Origin: Maylandia zebra
Lineage: Eukaryota > Chordata > Actinopteri > Cichliformes > Cichlidae
DNA: 64,000 bases
Reading direction: 5' to 3'
Assembly: GCF_041146795.1 (NCBI RefSeq)
Contig: NC_135169.1
Location: forward strand, 13,641,352 to 13,705,351
A program made the translations under genes and the position numbers. The notes under the pieces were generated by a model, which saw only the letters and a list, made by a program, of their open reading frames with translations, was not told where the DNA came from and made no database searches. This document shows, piece after piece, positions 48,301-56,800 of the stretch; within the stretch, counting starts at the first letter, position 1, and each line of letters begins with the position of its first letter.

Positions 48301-49958
48301 AAATAGCTCTCACATATGGCAGCTATTTGGTGTCCATACAGGCTTTTGCGTGCCTGCAGGTGTTTCCAGGGGAAAGTCCTTTGTGTAGTGGTGTCTACAT
48401 CGGCCTAATACGCCAAAGATTCCCAGTATGATCCCAGGAGGAGACAAAAGTCTCTTTATATTTGTGTCAAATCTGCTAAATCAAAGCACATGGAGCTACC
48501 TGTTGTTTCAACCCCAGAATGGTCAGGTCCAATTTACATACATTTTATTGTCAGAGGGTAAGTGGAACTGTTTTTAGCAAATGCGTGGACAAAACTTATT
48601 ACACTATTACACAAACTACATACACGGAACAACCCATGGACACAGGCCAGCTGACAAGCACTTAGCAACAACTGGTTCCTAGGGAAACATGACTGTTCCT
48701 CGGCAGGTCAAATCAAATCAAATCACTTTTATTGTCACATCACATGTGAGTGAAATTCTAGAGTTGCTAGAGGTTCTTGAGTGACACGAGTCCTTTTTAA
48801 CCACGTTGTTTCTTATTGGCTGCCCCTCGCAGAGACTTGAAGGCTAGAGAGCACATTTAAGGATATCCCGTTTCATGACATAGGCCAGATCCAACCATAG
48901 ACAGCTGTAAAAAAAAATTAAATATATAAGGGATATGTTCTAAAAAAATGGGTGTCTACAAAAAAATAAAGGACTGTGATTATTAGCAAGAGAAGTCAAT
49001 GCTTATTTGAAGGTTCGCAAAGACATTAATGTGAAGATGAACGACGAAGTCAAAAGAAACACCCCCACCCGCCCCAAAAAGGTTACGGGTAATATCTAAA
49101 CATTATATACGTTGGGAACTTAAAACCGCTGGTTTCACAGCACAGCTGTGTGTTAACTATAGCACAGTATTTTTTATAGTTGATTTAAATAGATTTCAAT
49201 AGAAACAGTCATGGCAAGCGCTGTAAAATCGCACCACAGCGCTTGAACAAACACCGTTGTGTCCATGTAGCCGGCAGGCCGCCATCTTTGTTTTGATTCG
49301 GGAACAGCGGCGCAACTTGGGAAACGATTTAAAATGTTTATTTAAATCAGTCACTAGGATGGGTTTTTTAAGTCCCGATGACTCTGTCATCATTCTAGAG
49401 AGGGTTTTATAGCAGCTGTAGCTGACTTTAAACGACATTTCAAGGCTTTAAAAGCCCACCGGATTTCACTTAAAGAGAAACCAAAGGCTAGCTTTGTGAC
49501 ATTACCACGAGCCAATAAAAACTTAAAATTCTGAAATATGACATGGCTCAGGGGTGTTACATGTATACCAAATTAAGGAGTGTTATAATCAGGTTTTGAG
49601 ATGAATACTCGAATGTCAATGGGCTTCACGTCAAGCAAAGAAATGTTAAATTAGTGTTTTGTAAACGGGGTTCGTCATTACGCGAGCTCTCGCTCTCTCC
49701 GCAGGAAACAACACACTGTTCTGTTATCCACACACACAGACCTAAAGCCTCTAACTTGACTTCAGGCTGCAGGAGCTCCAGCAGTCTCCTCTGCCGGTCA
49801 ATCTCCTGCCTGAAACCCACAGCCTCCTCCTCGTAGTCGGCTACAGTCTTCTCCATCACCGCTAAGATCTCCCGGGCGGCCAAGGTGAGCTTCTCGGCGA
49901 TGACTCCTCTCAGCATGTCGGTTTTGGACGTATTGGGGTCGGATGAGTCCGGCTCCAT
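35299..49958 (-). CDS. gene B: C2H2 zinc-finger protein with five tandem beta-grasp-like modules
   Basis: Nineteen exons join in frame: 49958-49742, 48086-48006, 47243-47096, 46997-46870, 46567-46332, 45802-45729, 45599-45499, 45388-45162, 44427-44324, 43345-43230, 42515-42280, 42155-42112, 42017-41902, 41246-41011, 40778-40669, 39384-39269, 38905-38670, 36725-36619, 36394-35299. The total is 3,729 nt, 1,242 residues plus stop. All splice sites are GT-AG and every phase fits, which strongly supports the model. The layout is gene A's with the module repeated five times, each copy followed by a linker exon. The C-terminal exon has 7 good fingers and one decayed finger, so DNA binding is probable. 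Gene C starts 630 bases away on the other strand. No stop or frameshift is seen. Expression is unknown. Confidence 0.88.
36619..36725 (-). CDS. gene B exon 18: linker before the fingers
   Basis: It encodes APEGVQTSAKKLDLQRK, then EESPSFTEQTGLHMG, running from phase 0 to 2. It is clearly homologous to the linker exon at 40669-40778. Confidence 0.88.
36807..37984. mobile_element. piggyBac-like non-autonomous element
   Basis: The ends CCCTCTGGGGTTGCC and the complement of CCCTCTGGCATCC are flanked by TTAA at 36803-36806 and 37985-37988, the signature target of piggyBac. No transposase is present. It sits in an intron of gene B. A diverged partial relative lies at 54768-55240. Confidence 0.82.
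38670..39384 (-). CDS. gene B exons 16-17: module copy 5
   Basis: Exon 16 (39384-39269) reads RRKPGRPRISQSSSHVDLRI then RFVQDWDVNVISPK. Exon 17 (38905-38670) reads VYNKYPLHHLKYPRGLQEAD, STFPQLAADKPFDVLTADRN and ends VLFVRLK. It is a full-length module. Confidence 0.88.
40669..40778 (-). CDS. gene B exon 15: linker between modules 4 and 5
   Basis: APEKVQVGARKLEHLQKKVD then SSFLPEQTVMHG, phase 0 to 2. Its likeness to the 36619-36725 linker indicates recent duplication of a whole cassette. Confidence 0.88.
41011..42017 (-). CDS. gene B exons 13-14: module copy 4
   Basis: Exon 13 (42017-41902) reads KKSLGKPQLSRSDSHVDLKV then RILEDSQMEVVAPQ. Exon 14 (41246-41011) reads VFQNYPLHKLRCHRSLQEDD, FPQLAANVPFDILTVDKN and ends LFIRLK. 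Confidence 0.88.
42112..42155 (-). CDS. gene B exon 12: short linker
   Basis: A 44-base exon encodes GAGPSTPNPTRLDT, phase 0 to 2. It keeps the frame although it is less than half the size of the other linkers. Confidence 0.8.
42280..43345 (-). CDS. gene B exons 10-11: module copy 3
   Basis: Exon 10 (43345-43230) reads RRKPTKSELSDPFTHVDFRV then RILEDPLMEVLTPQ. Exon 11 (42515-42280) reads VFLKSRIQELRCPYDLQEAD, AIPQLAAGKPFDILTADKSR and ends TLFVRLK. The usual STFPQLA is SAIPQLA here. A SINE lies in the intron between them. Confidence 0.88.
42862..43176 (+). mobile_element. tRNA-derived SINE with (ATT)n tail
   Basis: It has an A box-like CATGGCTCAGGGGGTTGGG, B box GGTTCGATCCC, TGTCCTTGGGCAAGACACTT and the ending AAAGCGCTATATAAATCC followed by (ATT)n at about 43149-43175. 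It lies in an intron of gene B, antisense. Confidence 0.9.
43855..44165 (+). mobile_element. Tc1-like transposase fragment in a gene B intron
   Basis: NRMLRRKNISNDLKEE resembles the start of a Tc1 transposase. The DNA at 43990-44160 (CATTCACCACAAGGTCAGAC, TGCCCGGAGAAACTACAGG) resembles the region next to it in fish Tc1 elements. No inverted repeats were found. Confidence 0.5.
44324..44427 (-). CDS. gene B exon 9: linker between modules 2 and 3
   Basis: PSEELQASAKQFLSVGD, then LTLKPTRKKPG, phase 0 to 2. Confidence 0.85.
44484..45014. repeat. long inverted repeat in a gene B intron
   Basis: The left arm 44484-44664 (GTACGGTGCCCCTGAGAGG ... GAACCCAAAACATGCTA) is repeated inverted at 44806-45014 (TAGCATATTTTGGTTCCTGC ... 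GGCCACCGTAC). The arms are about 180-200 bases, the loop about 140. The pre-mRNA could fold into a long hairpin. Spurious open frames on both strands come from this repeat. Confidence 0.88.
45162..45599 (-). CDS. gene B exons 7-8: module copy 2
   Basis: Exon 7 (45599-45499) reads RKRVGRPGFRKTQTHVMIRI then RILGKMKSDVLSAR. Exon 8 (45388-45162) reads VYQMCPLHELMCPRGLQEDD, STFPQLTADEPFDLFVSDKS and ends TLYIRLK. Confidence 0.88.
45729..45802 (-). CDS. gene B exon 6: linker between modules 1 and 2
   Basis: NQQSLEAEEELQPLHGNK then AAEHM, phase 0 to 2. Confidence 0.83.
46332..46997 (-). CDS. gene B exons 4-5: module copy 1
   Basis: Exon 4 (46997-46870) reads RRRADRPWISETQSFVDLRI then RILDSMIDVLSKR. 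Exon 5 (46567-46332) reads VFQKYPLHELQCRRGLQEAD, STFPQLAADEPFDVFITDNT and ends ALYIRLK. Confidence 0.9.
47096..47243 (-). CDS. gene B exon 3: acidic exon
   Basis: It starts VEDSQSLGFSGYSEEQ and has a run of about 20 Asp/Glu-rich residues (EEDEHEDEDEEEEE) before AAPRLQDTDT. It is homologous to gene A exon 3 and gene C exon 3. Confidence 0.87.
47750..47860 (-). mobile_element. tiny LINE reverse-transcriptase scrap
   Basis: The minus strand reads GVLQGSSLGPLLFLF, the RT motif usually written GVPQGSxLGPLLF. Flanking residues do not extend the match. Confidence 0.5.
47879..47911. repeat. (ATCG)n/(ATAG)n microsatellite
   Basis: About five ATCG units followed by three ATAG units. Confidence 0.93.
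48006..48086 (-). CDS. gene B exon 2
   Basis: An 81-base exon, phase 1 to 1, reading DDQQQFSLCEAGGGRLPEDQ then EQHKYEQ. It matches gene C exon 2 almost residue for residue (DDQQLFSICEDGGGPLLDDQ). Confidence 0.87.
48087..49741. other. intron 1 of gene B
   Basis: No internal gene. A short LINE-like 3' tail on the minus strand at about 48706-48770 (AATAAAAGTGATTTGATTTG) is the only recognised repeat. Confidence 0.45.
49742..49958 (-). CDS. gene B exon 1: N-terminal helical segment
   Basis: MEPDSSDPNTSKTDMLRGVI then EKLTLAAREILAVMEKTVAD, YEEEAVGFRQEIDRQRRLL and ELLQPEVKLEA. The donor is GTCTGT, weak but placed exactly as GTCGGT in gene C. The start ATG at 49958 is the only one that fits. Confidence 0.88.
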
Positions 49959-50588
49959 GGTGGGGCTCCGTGGGTCCCGCTCACTTCTTTACCGGAGATG
50001 AAACAATTAACGCGCGTGGGGGAACGTGCGGTACGGATGTTACACTACAGGCGACGTACAACAGCAAATGCTGCCCGGCTGGAAACATGAACCACAAACG
50101 AGAAAAAGACCATACTAAATTTTTTTAATTAAAATTTTTTTTTATAAATAATATTCCTGCAAACTCTACAGAAAGTGGAGCAATATAATTACAATAAAGT
50201 TACAATTAGGCTACAGGAAAACACAGGGGCGACACTTTTTTAAGTAACCCTCGGAGCACAATCTACATGTATCATGATTTCTCCCTATTATATGTATTAA
50301 AACCTGCTGTTATTGTGATGGAAATGCAGTTAGTGCCAAATAAACCTAAATGGGTTTTTTGGGCGGCGGCGGCGCGGGGGTTCTTTTTTAATAAATACTG
50401 ATATAATTATACGTGTGATAGTCTATTACTGTGCCATGTCTGTGCTATGTGTCATTTTCTCCTAGGATGGTGTTTCCTTTTATGTTTCCAGCCGGACAAC
50501 ATTTGCGCGTTCACTAGCTCGGTAAAAACTTCTAGGGTTAAACATCCGACAGAAACATTTTCCCACGCGGGAAAAAAGAAATTATTTC
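49959..50588. promoter_or_regulatory. shared intergenic region between head-to-head genes B and C
   Basis: The start codons of genes B and C are 630 bases apart on opposite strands. CpG words are enriched near each end (AACGCGCGTGGGGGAACG at 50010-50028; GGCGGCGGCGGCGCGGGGG at 50362-50380). There is no obvious TATA box. The region is likely to hold both promoters. Confidence 0.6.
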
Positions 50589-50838
50589 ATGAGCGACTCG
50601 ATGATGATGACGATGGTGCAGAGCTGGGACAGCGAGCCAGACATCGCTAATATGTCCAAGAGCGACATACTGAGAGGAATCATCACCGACAAACTGAGCA
50701 CAGCCGCTCGGGAGATCTTATCGGTGGTGGAGCGGACTGTAGCCGACTATGAGGAGGAGGCTGCGGGCTTCAGGCAGGAGCTCGACCGGCAGAGGAGACT
50801 GCTGGAGCTCCTGCAGCCTGAGATAAAGCAGGAGGCAG
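50589..50838 (+). CDS. gene C exon 1: N-terminal helical segment
   Basis: It begins MSDSMMMTMVQSWDSEPDIA, then MSKSDILRGIITDKLSTAAR and the same charged helix as gene A, ending LLELLQPEIKQEA. A later ATG (MSKSD, 50652) could also start. Ends phase 1 before GTCGGT. Confidence 0.88.
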
Positions 50839-53800
50839 GTCGGTGTTTTAGCCCCTGTAACATTTATTGAAGTGCTTTGAAACACTCAGCGGCCACTATA
50901 TTAGGTACTCTTTCATCTTCTCGTTAATGCAAACAACAAATGAGCCAATCACATAGCAGCAACTTGATGTCTTCAAATGGCCAAGACAACCTACAGTAGC
51001 TCAAAATGAGAATCCGAGTGAGAAAGAAAGGTCTTTGGTGCCAGACGGGCCTGTCTGCTGGGATTTTCCCACGCAACCATATCTAGGGTTTACAGAGATT
51101 GGCCTGAAACTGACGATACGTCGTTTTTTTTGTACCTATCGTTTGTTTCGTAGGGTCTCAAAATAAACTGTGTACGCCAATATTTTTTCATGGTTTTGAT
51201 GGTTACTGTAGTGGCTATATTAATTCCTTAGAGTTCTCTCTTTCTCTTATGATTAATATGATCACACACCGGACCGACTGAGTACTTTGGTTAGCAACAA
51301 CGACGCTAAAACCATTGTGTGGCTCCGCCGTCCGCTTGTTTATATTCCACATAAAACTTTCACAATAAAGCTCAATATTCTGTCGAGACTCAAAAATAAA
51401 CTCAAATGATATACATTATTGTCAAACATCAAATTTCAGATATTACATTAAACAAATTGGCTCAAATAAAAACATGTACTTATAAATGGCACTTACAGTC
51501 AAAGGAATAGAGGATCCAGACAAGAGAATGCCAGGATGGCCAGTGAAGATGAGCCAAAACCAGGTAGCTCCAAACACAAGGACCAGTCAAACAAATTGAG
51601 CACCTTATTCCTAAACGAGGGACTACATCTGTAGCATTAACATGGTTGGTTATGAACAGTCTGACACGGACCAGGAAATTGTACTATGCAAATTATAATG
51701 CAAACCGGTCCCCGCCATGGACTCAAACATGGAAAACCACTTTTACCACCTATGCAACAACTTGTCTAAAAATGTATAGCTTCATGTATCAGTGACTCCG
51801 CACCTAGTGTAGTCTGGCTCCAGCAGATCCTAGGAAAAACGTTGGAGATCTCTGTCCAGAAGACTGCAGTCCTAGAAACAGCTAAGATACTGCTTAGGAC
51901 CCTCAATGCTCCAAAGCTTCTGGTATAGGACCCAAGCTCAAAGGATATGTGCCACAAAGAATTAAAGCAATTAGGTACTAGCAAGGTGTACCTAATAAAG
52001 TGTCTGGTGAGTGTATAAAACGTACAGGATACTCATCAACTTGATTGTAATGGAGACCAGGGGTTCCATTACCTGGTTGGTATTGTTAATAATAAATAGT
52101 TGGATTGGGAATTTAAAATAGGGTAATAAAGAAAACACATTAGTTCTTTTGGAGTCTTTTATTAGGTTATTTGACATACGATTAAATTGACAGCTTGTAA
52201 CAGAAAAGAGACAGTGGGACTGGCCATCCTACCTGTGTCGGAGAAGAGCCAAAGTTAGAGCTGTTTGCAGTTAATCATTTATCAATAACCTAAACATATG
52301 TGAAATGAGAACTTGTAAAGGTACTCACCTGTCCTAGTTGTTTCTTGCAGGATGTGGAGCAAAAGAGTGAAAGCGGCTCAATCACCTGTTTAAGAGCTCT
52401 TGGAGCAGACCAGTGTGCCAGGTTAGGGAGTATGGATAAAGAGGGTTTTAATTTAGATAGAAATGGGTGAAGCTTATGTTATTGGTTTGTTTATAGTATG
52501 TGTTGGAAATATGTATATGTTTGTGATGTGCTTTAATGTTATTGTATGTTTGTTTGTGTGGAGGGTTATGTGTTCATTTTGATTAGTTAACCCCCATACT
52601 TGGGCTATTCCAGATGCTCACCTGAAAAGGTAGAGTATAAAAGGAAGCCATTTTGTTTAGTTGTAGTTAGTGTTTGTGCTGTTATCATGCTCCTTCTTTA
52701 ATAAAGTGTCAATCCATGGATGTCTTTTACTCCAGTCTTGTGTCATATTATTGGACAGAACCTATGACCGCCGGCCAAAACTGACATTGATGTGGATCTT
52801 AACATTGCTAGAAACTTTTTTCCATTTATCTTCTATCATATCACATTTGGTTTTTCTAAAATTGAACATTAAACATACTTTTGCAGATGACCAGCAGCTG
52901 TTTTCCATCTGTGAAGATGGAGGTGGTCCATTACTGGATGATCAGAAGCAGGACAAATATGAGCTGAGTAAGAAGCTACTTTGACATACATGAATAAAGT
53001 TCAGTTCTAGACAGGACTGCTGTTTCATGTCTCTTACATGAAACAACAACATGTCTCTTATATATACATATATATATAAGAAAGATACATTAGCTCATGT
53101 CCTCTTAAAGCACAAACAGTAGATAGTAGCAGCATGCTCCCTTTCGGTTATATAAATGGTCAAGTTCTTGTTGAGCTGGGCAACACATAATTGTGACTAA
53201 CATAAGAATTTATTTGTTCCTAGGGGTGGACGACAGTAGCAGCCTGGGATTTCAGGCACCGATAGAGGATGAAGAGTATGAATATTTAGAGCAGGAGGAA
53301 GGATACACGACAGAGCTGGATTATGTAACAACATCAAGGTTAAAAGACAAGTGCATAAATGTCTACTATGTACAAAAGTATATGTGTTATCTTTTGTATC
53401 CCAGCTCCCGTTTTTCCGTGTTTTCCTTAGGTTCTTGACTCAAACAGTCCCGTCTAAGAGGAGAAAAAAACATGGCAAACGTCGAATCAGCAAATCACAA
53501 AATTGCATAGATCTCAAAATCCGCATATTGGAAAACCCAAACATTGAAGTGCTTTCAAATACTGGTAAGTCTAAAGCAAACGTGATGTGAAATTTAAATG
53601 TTAAAAACAGAATGAAAACACCTCAGTACACATGAAACTCTGGAGCAGATGTGGAAGATTTCACTGTGATTGATTCAGTGTTCCTCTGTGTTCTAGTGTT
53701 TCGGATGTACCGGCTTCACAAGCTGAAGGTTCGTCGTGGTTTGAAGGAAGCTGACTTCCTGAAACTACTCAGGTCTACCTTCCCTCAGCTGGCTGGAGAT

Positions 53801-56800
53801 GAACCTTTTGACCTTTTCTTATATTGCAACCTCAAGAAACTGAAACCTCTGCAAGTAGACTCTGTGACACCAGAGGAAATCATCAGAGTTTCTCGGGGAT
53901 CTACCCTCTACATACGACTGCAGGTACTGTGCTGAGAAGATTTAACTGATCTCAACAGCGTTACCAAAGATTACAACACATTGACAACTTGATTTGAGAA
54001 GAAAATTCCAACCTTCTGTAAAACAGAAAGAAGATGCTGATGAAGATCATGAAGATCTTCCATCCACTGAGACAGACACCCATATAAATCTCAGAATCCG
54101 CATCCTGGAAAAGCGAAAGATTAATGTTTTGTCAAAACAAGGTAAGTCTAAAGCAAACATGATGTGAAATTTAGATGTTTCTGCTATAAAAATGCAGCAC
54201 ATGTAAGCCGTATATCACCTTGTTACCTACTAGGTAAGTTCTGAAGTGCTTTTCACCCTTTTACCTGCTCGGAGATCGGTCTATTAAACACAGGTGAAGC
54301 TGATGGTCTCCACCACACCTCTATACCAAAAACAGTCATTTGCACCTTGTAAATCACAATTGTTGATGCCAGTAATGCTCGAGAGCAGCTGAAACCCTGG
54401 TCAGGACCAATGTTCCCTCTAAGCTGCGTACTGCGTACAGAAAATCTAGGTTGTGCGCAAAAAAAAAATCTAACCTGAATTGAAATTAAAGTAAATATTT
54501 TAACAATTCTGTCTTTTGCAGTGTTAGTAAGTGACTGGCTGCTCCCGTATGGGGTTAGACCGATGCCACCTTATCCCATAGTCCAGCCAATAATGCGATT
54601 CACATTCGTATATACGCAGCTAATCAACATCGCTAACAGGCTATGACAGCGTCCTTATGTGTCGACACCGGTGTTTTAGCTAGCAAAGTGGCGTGACTGA
54701 TGTGGCGTGAAGCCACGTTAGTGTATAACCATTGGAGATGTGAGCAGGACAGACAGAACAATTGACGGAATAAGTGTGGACTTTATACCAGTTTTTAAAT
54801 TGTGTTGATAGGCCACGTAAAACCAGAGTTGTGACAAAAATATCTGCAATGTTTGGTTTTCTTCCTGAATATTATCATTGTTTATATTTACTGCGGGAAG
54901 AAATGGTAAAAACTGCGTTTTATAAGGAAAACGCTCGAAAGCACTCTCCACCTGTGAGCAAAGACAAAACCAAAAAGCCCCCACCCTTTCCCATTCGTCG
55001 AAAAATGTACCATGTCGACCAATCAAAACATGATATGGCAATATGGCATTTAGTGGTTTAGGAATGGGGGGGCATCAAATTTGATGCAGAACAGCTGACT
55101 GTTCCGTAAATAGTTTGAAATGTTTTTTTAAAAAAATGCCTTAGTTGCATTTTTAGGTAAACAGTTGCAAAAAACTTTGTTTGCAAAACTCAGTAACTTT
55201 TTTGAAGAAGTAACTATATAATTAACTGCCCGACATCAACTGTATTTTGCAGACAGAGCGTTACAGGACTATCTCCCAGACCAGACTCATACCCATAATA
55301 CAAGTCAGAGCTTGTATGTAAATGTAAATGCTATAATTTGATTATTTTAATAAACCATGTAACTTGGATGGATTCGATGCTGGCATGACCACAGTGCACA
55401 CGTCTGATGTCGCTCACAATGGTCCAAGGGATCGCTCAGGGAGTTTGTGTGTTCGCTCAGACACATGAAAAATTAGAGGGAACATTGGTCAGGACACATA
55501 TACCGTTTGTGCTGCCTCCCTGCACTCTACATGGACATCTTCATCTTTCTGCACTACTCCCTGGTCTAAGAATTGTAACATATTAATAAAGAAATATGTA
55601 CTATAATACCAAGAATATTTTCATTATAAAACACAATGAAAACACCTCAGTACACATGAAACTCTGGAGCAGATGTGGAAGATTTCACTGTGATGATTGG
55701 AACATTAGGAGCCCATGTCACCACTGGTACCTCCAAACTGTGAAAGCAGATTCCAGATTCAATTGGAAAGTAGTATCAGACGAACATTTAGTGAAAGTAC
55801 AACAGGAAAGTGATGATTTCTTTCTCCTAATACTGGAAAAATTGAACTGATCTCTCAGCGTTCCTCTGTGTTCTAGTGTTTCAGACGTGCCCGCTTCACA
55901 AGCTGAAGGTTCATCGTGGTTTGCAGGAAGCTGACTTCCTGAAACTACTCAGGTCTACCTTCCCTCAGCTGGCTGGAGATGAACCTTTTGACCTTTTTTT
56001 AAGGGCCAAGCACAACAAACTCAAACCTCTGAAAGGAGACTCTGTGACACCAGAGGAAATCATCAGACTTTCTCGGGGATCTACCCTCTACATACAACAG
56101 TCACTGTGTCCAGAAGATTTAAGACTTAAGATCCGCATCCTTGAGGACCCTAAGATTGATAAGATCACAAATATAAGTAAGTTTAAAGCTTTTAACCTTC
56201 AAAGATCTTTGGAAGGATTTGATGCCGTTAACGTTTTCTACCTCTTATTAGCTCCTTAACTTGATTTAGAGGCTTTGCATGTCTCAAGAGTCCAACGTAC
56301 TAGTCATCCAGCTCTCTGTGCAGGTTTGCTGAGTTACCCGTTTATTAGTTGATTCAGGAAAACATGTCTTCTAACTTGTCGATGACTGAAACTGCTTTGA
56401 CTGTAGTCACACTGCCCGCTGTCTTAAAAAACCTCGTAACATTATAAAAGATACCTCACACTCTGGCCACTCCCTGTTTGAACTGTTGCCCTCGGGCCGA
56501 CGGTACAAAGCAATCAGCGTAAGGACAAACAGACTCAAACACAGCTTTTACCAAATCAGAAAAATATGTCTTGATGCTGCTACTCCTGAAGTGATTTTAT
56601 TTTACAAATTTTATTTAAAGTTTACATTTGTATGGATGATGCATTGATCAGAGATCAATTCTAATTTCGTTCTACCTGTGACAATGACAAAAAAGACATT
56701 CTGATTCTGACTTTGTGAGCTTCTCTGTTTTCTCTCAGTGTGTCAGAATCACCCGTCTCATGAGCTGAATGTTCCTCGTGGTCTTCAGGAGGCTGACTTC

